Shown in pieces: positions 22,451-33,364 of a stretch of DNA of 38,535 nucleotides. The DNA is taken from the NCBI GenBank assembly GCA_015657535.1, contig JADHZB010001155.1, positions 16,287-54,821 of the forward strand. The letters run 5' to 3'. The first letter of the stretch is position 1. Each line of letters opens with the position of its first letter. This stretch comes from Nephromyces sp. MM_2019. Taxonomy: Eukaryota > Apicomplexa > Aconoidasida > Nephromycida. Made by a program: the position numbers and the translations under genes. The notes beneath the pieces are model-generated. The model saw only the letters and a program-made list of their open reading frames with translations, was not told the DNA's origin and ran no database searches.

Positions 22451-25400
22451 ATTAATATCACTGCAAGCGGCATTGATACTACCTACGAATAAAAATATTC
22501 TCTTTCCCTTTCATCTAATTTTGATACGACACTCTCTTCGCTATACTAGTATTGAGTTTGTCCCATTTTATACGGAGGTCCAATATTCTGCAATCGCAAA
22601 GCGTTCTTTATATTGCACGCTTTCAGAAGTGTTTCTGAAAAAACTGAGGCTTCGCCTTAGCTGCTTAAAGAGCGCTTTTTAGCACGTGATACAAAAGATC
22701 GTAAGGCTGGTTCATCTACCTGCAGGGAACCGTTCAATTCAACAAGGAATTCGTGGTGTTAAAAAGAAGCCAGCTTAAGGTTGGGGCCCCCTATTTCTAA
22801 CTTTATCCACATGTATCCTTCTCTTACTTATTTCATGGTGCATTGCTACGTCACCTTCAAACACTACGCGAGCCAGGTAACCGCGAAGGACTTTTACTGG
22901 AAATTGGAAGCTGAATGTAATAGTCCAATATTAGCAATTTTTACCGTTAATGTAGCTCCCTGGTAATCAATAAGTTTTCAGCTTCCTTATTGATCTCTGG
23001 CGCGGAATAATTATGAAGCAGCCAAACAACCAATAAAAGGGATGAGAACCTCTACTGTTTCCAGTGAGCTACGTAAGTTTTACTTTATAACTCCTGAACT
23101 AAAATAGGCTTATGAAAGCAACGTTGTAAGAGAGCGTTTCGTTTCTTCTATAATCACACACCTTGAATGGAAGGAGAATCATTTACACACCACACATTAA
23201 CATTGTTAAGAGGGATACTAGTGGAGATAGCATTACAGAGAATAATACCTGCATTATAAGAGAAAAGTTATTCCTAAACCAGAGCACTAAAAATTTTTTT
23301 TGGAAAATGAAATGTTGCCGGGCTGCACCCGAGTACATAAGGTACTTCTTTCTACACCATCATGGTTAGTGCTGAGCATATGACTTTCTTTGCAGTTAAC
23401 AACCGCATAAAATCCGCTGTGAAACGCATGAAATAAAGATTTCTAGGCATTAAAATGTAACCATACACACTGTAGGATCATCGTTGAAAATGGAACACAC
23501 TTCGGCTTTGCTTTTATACTAAGACTTCCACTAAAGCTTCCATTGTAAGCTACTGGAGAGGCAAATTTAGAGTGGCATTTTTATGTTCCACTATCGAGCG
23601 GCAACCAATCAAGGAATTTTGAATTCGAAGCGCTACTGTGCCTACGTTCCTTGGCTTCAGCTGCCGTTGTTCGCAGCTGGTTCCGGGCTAGCCTACTAGG
23701 TCTGGACTAATGGTAACATTAGTGTAATTCAGTTCAAGACGTAAGCTGCGCGGAGATTTATAATTTCAGAGTCCTTGGTAGTTTTGAAACTGCTACAGTG
23801 ACTGGAGAGCTTCATACATATCCTAACAAATTCCTTACCTATGTGCAAAATCTGTTGACATGCATGTTCTTCACGGATCGCATGATTGTAGGCAGCTGCA
23901 TATTAATCAAGTATCTCGGCCTTGCGTATAGCTGCTCTTTTTTTCCACACTGAGGGACAGCGCGTGGCATGCTATTATTGCTGCCTTAATAAGCTAGTTT
24001 TTAGTAATAGAACAGTAGTGCCATTCTGCCTATGTATTAGGGAGTATGCATCCAGAATTAATACCCACATTGGGAGCCCAAGCTCTGTTGAACATTGCTA
24101 TCCTTATTTTTTAGGAAAATTATGGCTATCAATTTATAAAAGCAAGTAGTATATTGCACATCCTGATACCAAAGTTTTATCAAATTTGATGCCAGGATGA
24201 AGCTTCGTGGATTCGCACTAGGGTTTTTTTGATAACGTATTGCCGTACCCAAATAGCAAATGTTCTACCAGAAGCTTTTGCTTAACTCATGCTTTACTAA
24301 ATAAAAATGTTTGACTTTGTTGAAAAGCAGATATTAAGGCCAGCGTGGATAAAATCTGTTTTAGCATAGATAAGGGATGAAAATTTCCCGTTGGAAGCTC
24401 TGCATGATATTTTCAAAGGCTTAAAGAAAAGCTAGCAGAAGTTATATGTAGCAGTAGCCGTCTACTATGGAAAAATGATTAATACATGTATGTAATTTAT
24501 AGAGTCTACACTCCTTTCAGACTTGGGTACTTTAAGCATCGCTCTAGTCCAGATTTGACACAAAAGCACTACGTGAAGAAATAACTCACTCTGTTTACTC
24601 GTCCGTGCTGGTCATGATTCGATATTGTTCATGAGGAGCTTAAAGCAATAGACTCAATTATGCAGCCCAGCAAATGTTCATGCCTTTTTTTATAGTGTGA
24701 TATTACGCCCAATAGAAAAAGAGCTAAACAGTTTTACGGCTAAGGCTTTACGGATAAAATAACAGGTTCTTTACGGATACATGGGCTAAAAACAGAAAAA
24801 CTTCGTTATGATCCCGCAGACACCGATCCAGCAGAAGTTATTCTAGGTATTCCTGTAATGGCTAAGTCTATTGAACAGCATTACAGTGAGCTTGCATTCG
24901 CTTGACACCGCTAGCCCCTACCCACGAGTTTATGATCTTTGAAAACCCCCTTATATTTGCAAGAAAACTTCATAAGGTAACTAATCCAGCAGTTTTGATA
25001 AAACTCACGTGGTTACACTCCCCTCAATGTGCCTATGAGCTAAGTCCTGGCAACTTGGGCTTTGATGCAACACAAAATTCTAACGACAAGTTCTGTCATG
25101 CTTCTCTGATTTCGCAATCATTTCCCCTGGCCCTGGGTCAAAATTGAGTGTGAGCAGTGCCATCCAATACTTACCTTAATAACCGGCAGACTACACGTTA
25201 CAAAAACAGCTTGAATCAAGTGGTCAAAGCTAACATAACTACTAAAAGCACCGCGATATTCGCGCATATGTAATTAAAAAGAACCTGCTACATTTAGTAA
25301 TCTAAGGGGTAGCATATGTTACAATGCAATGGTTTAGCACCAGGATCTAGATTGTAGGCATAGGCCTGAGGTGCAGGTTAGCGGCTGCTCCGCTATTACG

Positions 25401-26665
25401 CCTCCTTTCAGTGCATAGTGAAGTATATTTCTGTACCAGGACTCGTACTTTGCTCATACGAAGCATGCGGGCTTCTATAACTCGCACGTTGGGTGCACTA
25501 TGCTAGAGCCATGGTTGTGCCATCTTACCCTAGCAATAACGTCTATTTCGGAATACGCCCGTTTCGTAAAGTAGGTGCCAGCTATAATGTTTTGCTCCAA
25601 GATATTTTAATAAGATTCTGAGTGTAGTACCATAAAGCATACACATGGTATTCATGGTATTCCAGTAACATCATAATTGAGCGCTAAGCAGTAGTACCAA
25701 AAGGTGTGCAAAATCAACTACCACATTAAAATCTTTAGCTGAGACTGTTATGCAAAAAGACAAATAAGAAAAAAAATATCCTGTAAGCATTCTCATTTTG
25801 TTGCTACAGCATTTTCCTCCTCAGGGTACCACATAAGGGTGCAAAGAGTATAGAGTAAAGTTATAATACACTTGAGTTGAAAAGAGCCTTATATATATCC
25901 TAGGGCGATAAAAATGTAGCAATTATATTCTGCAAGAGAGTGTCATGAATCTCGTATAAAGCGCCTAGTGGTAATTACAGAGCACTCCTTAAATAGGGGT
26001 CATAAGCAGCAGCTAAGCAGGAAATTCATCGATGATAGCTGTTGGAAACGAAAAAACATGAATAGGTTGAAATACTGTCCCAAAAGTTTCAGTCGATACT
26101 ATGTGCCTGTCAACTCCAAGGCTGAGCGTACTATAAGCGGAAAGTTATTGTACGCGCGACGCAACGGAATATTATTGCGCTCGTCCATGTTGTCATGCTT
26201 ATTTATCAAATTTGCCAGTGACTGTAACTTCGGCTGTCTCGCAGGAGCCCCTCCACACGCTGTCGCATTGAGCACTGCCGCCTAACCAAACCCCTGATCT
26301 ACTGATTGCCCTCTGGAAACGTAATAATTTCATGACTGCATTGCGGTGGGCACCGTCAAGCCACCCTCAGGTGTATTGCGTATACTCGGAAATCTTCGTG
26401 CGTCACTTCGCAGGAGTAGTTCCACCGTGTAGTGCGCCGTCGCCGAATCGGAAAACGTTAATCTGGCAGTCACTTTCGCCATGCCATACAATGATGACTC
26501 CCTCCTCTGCTGCCAGATTGTAGTTAGTATTGTGGAAGTATATCGAGAGGGTGCCACACTTCATGTTGTCTAATGGGCCTTACTCCCTCGTGTGCTGCAA
26601 CTATATTAATACACAGATTCTGAAGGATTCTTGTTTTGTTTGCTTTCTAAATTTCCGTGAGCTCA
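22451..26665. other. Intergenic region between divergent genes, no supported gene
   Basis: The orphan gene (minus) and the LOG-family gene (plus) are divergently transcribed from the two ends of this 4.2-kb stretch. Composition is balanced and ORFs do not exceed chance length. A small perfect hairpin (ACTAATG, loop GTAA, CATTAGT) lies at 23,706-23,723. Two adjacent frames at about 24,735-25,147 look somewhat protein-like (see rejected items). The last 450 bases before the LOG start are GC-richer. Confidence 0.55.
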
Positions 26666-27760
26666 ATGTCAGAAGACTTAGAAGCGAGTGTGGGTGCATC
26701 ATCGGATGTTTCTAATGGAACGGATATGCTCTCCGAAAGCTCTGTAGAGGAGAAAAAAATAGTTCCAAGTGTGGTGCATCCGGTGAAATCATATGACAAT
26801 GCTTTCTGGATGCATAGCCGTGCCGCTCGGCATGTTAGGATAATTTGCGAATATTTGGAGGTGCAAGATCGATTGAGGCGCGCCAATGTGCTCTTTACTT
26901 TTTTGGTATTTGGATCAGCCCGTTCTCTGAGCACGATTGCTTGGAAGGAGAAGTTCGATACTTGCAGTAGGCTGCACCAGGAGGCTACACTTGCTGGGAA
27001 TTGTATTGAAATTGAGAACCAAAGGAAGGAGCTGTCACGACTGCAGCGTTTGTCGAAGCTATGCAAGTATTGGGATAAGACATACGAACTGTCAAAAATG
27101 CTTGCCACGTGGTCCCAAACTGAAGAAGCTAGGGTAGCTCTTGCGAAGATTCTGGAGGAAATGCCAAGCCCTGTTGGGCCAATTATACCAGAGCCAAGGT
27201 CTTCAGAAAACAGCTTAAAGGAAGAGTCGAGGAAGTCTTCCGTCGCTGTGTGTACTGGAGGGGGATACGGATTTATGGAGGCCGCCAACAAGGGTGCAGC
27301 AGACGCTATAGGTGGTCGTTCTATGGGGATGGGAATTTCATTGCCATTCGAAGCAGGTTTGAATCCTTTCGTTGATCAGGATCTGGCCTTCGAGTTTCAT
27401 TATTTTTTCACCAGAAAGTTCTGGATGGTCTATACAGCTCTTGGCGTTATAGCTACCCCAGGAGGCTTAGGTACTCTAGATGAATTAATGGAAGTCCTTA
27501 CTTTAAAGCAATCAGGGAAGTTTAAGCGAGATATTCCGGTTGTGTTGTTGGGAAAGGACTTCTGGGAGGCATGCCTCAATTTTGAAGTCTTGCTGGATTA
27601 TGGCACAATTTCAGAGAAGGACAAGGAGCAACTTTTTATGACAGATAATCCTCTGGAGGCCTTTGAGTATATCAGATCACATATATTAAATGATAAGCTT
27701 ATACTGGGAGATTCGCATATACACAAATCTCGCAGGCGTAGACACGCATTAGATGACTAA
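26666..27760 (+). CDS. LOG-family (lysine-decarboxylase-like) phosphoribohydrolase, long form
   Basis: A single uninterrupted exon encodes 364 residues. The start is the ATG at 26666; an in-frame TAA lies 15 bases upstream. The fold signature is clear: VFGSAR at 81-86, TGGGYGFMEAANKGAA at 197-212, GMGISLPFEAGLNPFV at 221-236, YFFTRKFWMV at 246-255 and PGGLGTLDELMEVLTLKQSGK at 265-285. PGGxGTxxE is the catalytic and nucleotide-binding motif of the LOG/YgdH group, which cleaves N6-modified nucleoside 5'-monophosphates (cytokinin activation) or ordinary nucleoside monophosphates to base and ribose phosphate. A helical, charged insert (about 90-190) separates the first Rossmann strand from the GGG motif, making it longer than short plant LOGs (~215 residues). 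The first 45 residues are Ser/Glu-rich, and the C-terminal HKSRRRRHALDD is basic and might be a nuclear signal. No organelle-targeting peptide is obvious. The exact substrate cannot be told from sequence. Confidence 0.92.
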   Translation: MSEDLEASVGASSDVSNGTDMLSESSVEEKKIVPSVVHPVKSYDNAFWMHSRAARHVRIICEYLEVQDRLRRANVLFTFLVFGSARSLSTIAWKEKFDTCSRLHQEATLAGNCIEIENQRKELSRLQRLSKLCKYWDKTYELSKMLATWSQTEEARVALAKILEEMPSPVGPIIPEPRSSENSLKEESRKSSVAVCTGGGYGFMEAANKGAADAIGGRSMGMGISLPFEAGLNPFVDQDLAFEFHYFFTRKFWMVYTALGVIATPGGLGTLDELMEVLTLKQSGKFKRDIPVVLLGKDFWEACLNFEVLLDYGTISEKDKEQLFMTDNPLEAFEYIRSHILNDKLILGDSHIHKSRRRRHALDD

Positions 27761-30700
27761 CTTGTTGTATCATCTTGGGAAATTGACAGTACTAGAGTTT
27801 TATGGGAGCCTCGTATTTTTCTTGTATTTCGTGATGCTTCGCTTCATGCGGGACTTTGTGCCACCATATTTGCATGTACCTTCAACTACGTGCTAGTCAC
27901 TCTGGCTGCTATGTATTTCATTTTCTATGGCTAGCGCTTTTTGCTCAAAACCCGTAAGCTTTTGTATGAGTATGTAAAAATTATCAGTTGCCATATTCTC
28001 TACTTATGAAAATCTCAGATTTCCGTCGTTCTTAAAGAAGAATCTTAACTCAACTATGATGTGACAGTGGTTTGTGAACTTCTCCGCATGGTGCTATTTT
28101 GCATCTTGCTATTTTGGTCATAGCAGCTACAATATATATAAATTTCAGCTATGTTAAATGAGCCAATTTCTCTTCTTAAAACATGCCTTATCATGCAGTT
28201 CAGTCTGTTGATGTTTCCGATTGCTGAAGCTCCGTATTGGCAAAGCTTAGCTTTTTTACTGATTGTACTGCCATTATTCAGTTTGTGATTTATAAAATTT
28301 CGGGAGTTCTTTTAAAAATTAAAAGCTGAATATTTAATTCTTTTGCTTTGTTTGCTGGCACTGCTTCTGGCTATAGTAGATGAGAAAAAATCTTGGTGCT
28401 ATTTTTTACTTTCGCAAAGGGTTGTACTTTTTTGGCTTGAACAGGTATTTTTTTTAAACTTTTACCTAGTTTACCTCTTGTTGTTTACCTGTTACTAGTT
28501 CGAAGGTTTCGTTTCATGCGCACGCTCAGCTGCTATACTGTGTTATCCACAAAATGTTTAATAGTATTTCTCTGTATACATAAACAACCTGGTTTTTTCA
28601 GCCGCTGTCTTTGCAGTTTATTTTTTGGGTCACCTTTTGCGTCATTAAATATTTTTTATTGGTATTTTCGTTGCTTGTACGCGTGTTTGTATATTTTCGT
28701 TTCATGAGTTCAAGTTTAAATAATCAATCCCTAAATTATCTTTTTTTTGCTCTATAACAATGTGCTAAAATGTCAATTGGGCTTTATGCTTGTGGGGTTA
28801 GCAGCGAAATTCCGTCACACTTCAAAGGTTAGCATATGATTTTTGGACCGCTACGTCTAATGCGTTTTTTTAGAGACTTCCGTAAGCTGGATTGAAGTAA
28901 TCTAGCCATAGTGCTATAGTGTGTTAATATTTTTACCGATGCTGGCCAAATAACATTTTCTAGCTGATACATAAATCCTTCAAAGTTCCATAGTAATTAT
29001 AATATTTAACATTCGGAAAATCTTCACCGTGGTGTTAGGTATTGCTGCCAGTGTCTTGCTTCGATTCTTTGTAAGAAATGGGCATTTTCTTTTACCTTGT
29101 TTGTATTTTTAGTTATCCTATTTTTGTATTTTTATTATTGGGATGTTAAGTTTTGAATAGTCTTCATGGTTTTTTTCAGCGGTTGCGGGTGTTGCGTTCT
29201 TGTTTCTGGTGTTAAAAGGTGTGTGTGTGCTAATTTAGTCGTTTTGATTCTTCACGAGTGCCTTCAGAATTTTGAACCATGATTACTAGCAAACTTTTCA
29301 TGCTGTTATTTGTATTTGGTCAATATTTTAGGAATTGCGCTAAAGAATTTTTTTTCGCGGGAGTTAACATTAAAAGGTTATAATTTTGTGCGGAAAATTT
29401 ATATTTCAAGGCTTTTTGAAAGTTTAAGATTGGCTGGTGAATACTTTTCTAAAGCTTTGGTGGTTGAGATATGCATGTGGGGATGAGGTATTCCTAAATT
29501 TGCTCTTGCAGCTACTTTTTTTCGGGAAGATTTCCTAAATGCTGCGTGTTATCTGTGTAGAGATTATATTAAACATTAGTAGAAAGAGTGAAAACAGATG
29601 TATAATTGGCTTGTGGTTTGCACCGTCACCTTTTACTTGGTGAAATATGGATATATTTTCGAATTTTTCATGCATTACTTAGAATCGAGCTGGAGTAGAC
29701 TATAAAAGCGGCAAACACTTCTGTTCGTCTACCCTATCTCCATAGCTTGTCTGAAAATTTCATCTGTCGTGATGCTAGTAAACGTAACTGTGTCGTGTGC
29801 CTCTTGCTTATTACTTTATTCCCTATTTGCTAACATCTTGCTCAGCTCATACGAGCGGTACTGATATATCTATGAAAACTTGCTGTTATTTTGAGTGTCT
29901 ATGCTGATTACTTGGATACCATATGTTAAAGCGCGCGCACAGAATGCGTCAGTCTTTGGTTGGTATTCCATGAAGTAAAGCTTAGGCCTTGTTACAAGAA
30001 CCATGCTTCACATTTTTTTGTGCATAACTTGTCGGGATGCACCGCGAAGCTTTTTTACTAAACCTATTCAACGACTTGTAAAGGAAAATTTCTTTGCTCT
30101 TGTGATTGACAGTAACTTTTGCCAGTATATAAGGGAAAATTACAAAACGTTAATATTCGGTATTATCCCAAAACATTTTGATCGCAGTCCCGTGCACTTG
30201 ATGGCATTGAGCTTATTTCTGCTGTTTGCCGCTTGGTATTATTAGTGCTACGCTCACCGCGATAGCATATTGTGTAGCAGCTTTCGCTACTGTGGCTTGA
30301 TGGGACTTCCGCGCAGTTGCTGGTTATTTATCATGTTTCTATACTATATAGTGATATGTCTGTAGATTCTACATAATGCAGCTTGAGTAGCAAGAACATA
30401 TTTTGGCTTGCTATGGTTATTGATTGAAGCTAGTTCCTCATAACTGTTAGGTTGCTGCTCAAGTGTCTGCCATGGGATGCCTAACTGAGTTGCTCAACCA
30501 AAGCATTTTAGAGAGAATCAAAGGGATTTTTTTGGGTTCGGGTTTGCGGAATCCCTGCTAAATTGTCTGCTTAATTATCCGTCACGACTAGGATAGTGAG
30601 ACTTACTAAGATCCGGTTGGGATTCTTATAATTTCCCATAGAGAATTGTTTGTGCTTCGGTAGTAGCGAATTTTTGACCGTGACTGAGCAGTGCACCACT

Positions 30701-32022
30701 CCTGGATCAAATGATAAAAGCATCCACATTTTTTGTGGTAATTCATTGCCCCCCGCTGCAGAAAAGTATCTGTTGTATACAGTAAGCTTTTTATGGCGCA
30801 CTGATACTAGAGCGTGTCACCAGTACATGCAGTATCCCACGTGGACAATCTCTACATAACTAGCGAGGCTCAACCATACTGTACTGTAGTAAGAGTTCAC
30901 TTTAGTTGTTACGATTATCGATAAGTCCCGCTTTCCAGTTGTATTTGGTAACGTTGGCGGGTTTTCTAGCCCGAAAATAATTAACTTCTTAACTCATGGC
31001 TTTATTTATTCAGGGGAGCTGGTGTAAGTTGATTTCGGCCTGAAATTGTGTTTGAGGAAGCACCGCTGACTCTTTTAGTTGGCGAAGTGTATATTCTTAC
31101 ACCATGCGAAAATTATCATGGTATCTCTGCTGAGGATTGCCGAGAGAATACGTATGAAGTTAGTGCTCCTGATCTCACTGCCAACGTATAACATAACCCG
31201 TACGTTGCTTACCGAGGTGTGCCGCAATTTCTAGCCATGACTTGCGCTTCACATACCCAGCGTTTTTCCCCTACATAAAACTAGCAAGTCATTCACCAGG
31301 TGATAAGTTACGGAAAAACGACTCTAGGAATACCTTTCAGTTATGGATATATGTTTATATTCAAGTAGTTAATTACACAATTACACAGGAAACTAATGGG
31401 TAGCACGAGTCTGTGGGTAGCACTGCGGAGCTCGCGCTATTTATAAAATCCTACGATATACCGCCCTGGTAACATCTATCAACAATATGGAATTGCATTG
31501 GTGGGTACTGTAACAGCATGCATACCACCTCTAGTGGTAATAAGGGGGAAAGGGGCCCTGAGGGCATCGAAGTTCCAGTATGCTGTTAAGGGTCGGTGGG
31601 CGGTTAACGCCTTGCTGGGAGCGCTGCGTAGCTGAGCGTCGCACCGTATGACCCACCTAGAGTGCCACTTTGGTAATACTTGCGCTTCCGGGAGATGCAA
31701 GACTCAAATTCAGGCGTATGCTTGACAAAACAGACTAAAGTGTTAGCTTGCCTTGTATTCTTACTTAGCTTATTCTATTCCTATTTTCATGAATTATAAT
31801 TGAAATCAAAAGGAATAAAAATAGAATGCAATCCGGAGAATCTATTGCATCTTTTTGAACCCAACATGTCAGCCAGCTATTTGAAATCAGTGTGGCGAAC
31901 GAAATTTCGGTGATTAGATGCTATGACTTGTGACCTTTTACAATATCAACTATAAATGTTGTTTTTTCCGAATTAAATTCTATTATTGGAAATTTAGGGA
32001 TCCTGTACATTCATACCATGGC
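27761..32022. other. T-rich 3' flank and intergenic region, no supported gene
   Basis: From the LOG stop to about 29,700 the plus strand is strongly T-rich, like the actin introns, so part of it may be a 3' UTR, a 3' UTR intron or an unannotated transcript. From about 29,700 to 31,700 composition is balanced; 31,380-31,720 is GC-richer with ORFs on both strands. An open, acidic, AG...GT-bounded stretch at 31,057-31,185 could be a small exon (43 codons, phase 0 at both ends), but it has no start codon and no proven partner. Confidence 0.55.
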
Positions 32023-33364
32023 ATGATGGAGGCCTGTTCACTGTTGCCATGTGTATCCCTACAACACATTTTTGATAGCCTCGACACGATTGTAAGGCCT
32101 GAAGAGGAATGGGAAAAGCTCCCATCTGTGGACAGTTCTGACTGGGAAAGTTCCTTTGAAGAACGCTTGTCAGTTGGCTTGGGATTGAGTAGTTCTGATA
32201 AGGAATTCTTTCCAACGCGGGTATGGTTATTAATAGTACACGTCAGCGCTTCTTTATAATTGCTTTTTAACGTCTCATACGGTGATAAAAGTTGGCTGCA
32301 TTCGCTAATCTACAGGGTTTAAGGCTTTTATTTTTGTCTTATATATGTTTCCTTTATGTGCAAGCTGGGTACTACATTTGTTTATAGCTTATCGTATACT
32401 GTAGACCGTACGCTGTATATGCCTTACTGAAGAAATGACGTTTCAGGCTTTGAGGCCCTCGGGGACCTATTGCTGTAATGCCATCAAAAGAAATGTGAAG
32501 CAGCTTTCACTCCCTGAAAGTTTTGAAGCATTTCTCAATTTAAAACTCTTGCTGGAGAGTCCATTACTGGCAGCTAAAAAAAGAGTGACTGCTTACAAAA
32601 AGACGAAACTTTCTGAGCCTGTTAGACTGAAGGAGGTAGCGGACTACGCAGGAAGGTGAGCGAATTTAAGTGAAAAAGCGTATGCTAATATGGGTATTTA
32701 TTCTTCTGTCAGAGACGGATCCGTCTTGTCACGATAAAAACGCAAAAATACACTGCTTATTGCCTTATGCAGGATAGCGGGATGTGTGTCCGCGCCTCCG
32801 GAAACAAGTAATGTACTTGATTTCCTGCAGCATCAAAGTGTTTATCCTAATCACCATTTTCTGAATATGGTGACTCAGCAAGATCTTTTCAACTCATCGC
32901 TTTGGGATATTGGACGATATGATGGGGTATGTTTTCCACCCAAGATATGGCTCAACAGAATTGAGGAATCTATTGATACTGACAACCTACAACTAATTCT
33001 CACGTGCTCAACCCCAGGGGTTTCTTTGTATTATAAGGTTAATGGTGGTCCAAGGCTTAAATATGCCCCGACAAGACCTCCCACAATATCTGCGTCGCAG
33101 CAAGTGACAATAACAGCTATCGCAATGAAGCATAATTTTAGACGTTCTAAAGTAAGCGAGCTGAGCGCGCAGGCTACATCCATATATCAGTTTGATAAGA
33201 ACGATGCGACTACATCTTTCGCCACAGCTTCCTCCCTCATTCCGGCGAAAAATTTACAAATTCTGGGTTTGAATGCAGAGCATGCATCGTATGAGGTGAA
33301 GCCAGGAAATGCGAAAGTTACTGATGATTCAAAAATGGGAAATTATGGGCTTTTCAACGCATAA
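32023..33364 (+). CDS. Protein with chitobiase C-terminal-like (FN3-like) domain, three exons
   Basis: Exons 32023-32220, 32447-32655 and 32773-33364 join in frame (phases 0 and 2) to give 332 residues. Donors are GTATGG and GTGAGC; acceptors are GTTTCAG and TATGCAG. Two ATGs are adjacent (32023 and 32026). The frame is open upstream to a TTTAG at about 31,997, so an earlier exon is possible. Residues ~192-266 resemble the CHB_HEX_C / FN3-like module: PPKIWLNRIEE, then CSTPGVSLYYKVNGG, a YAPTRPP turn and QVTITAIAMKHNFRRSKVS, matching the family pattern 'stpGv.iyYt.nGg ... Y..P ... vtitAiA'. In known proteins this module is a non-catalytic beta-sandwich. The N-terminal part (EEEWEKLPSVDSSDWESSF) is acidic and the rest of exon 2 is Lys/Leu-rich; neither is recognised. 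No catalytic domain is present. No signal peptide is evident, so it is probably intracellular. Confidence 0.75.

Noticed and set aside
24735..25147. Two consecutive frames resembling the C-terminal part of hormone-sensitive-lipase-type hydrolases, broken by a frameshift
   Set aside because: The similarity (APTHEF...NPLIFARKL) is short, the conserved Asp and His-Gly motifs are absent, and no upstream GDSAGG or HGGG segment was found. It could be a decayed gene, but the evidence is too thin.
31380..31720. GC-rich patch as a possible structured RNA gene (SRP, RNase P or telomerase RNA)
   Set aside because: None of the conserved motifs of those RNAs, and no CCCTAAA-type template, is present.
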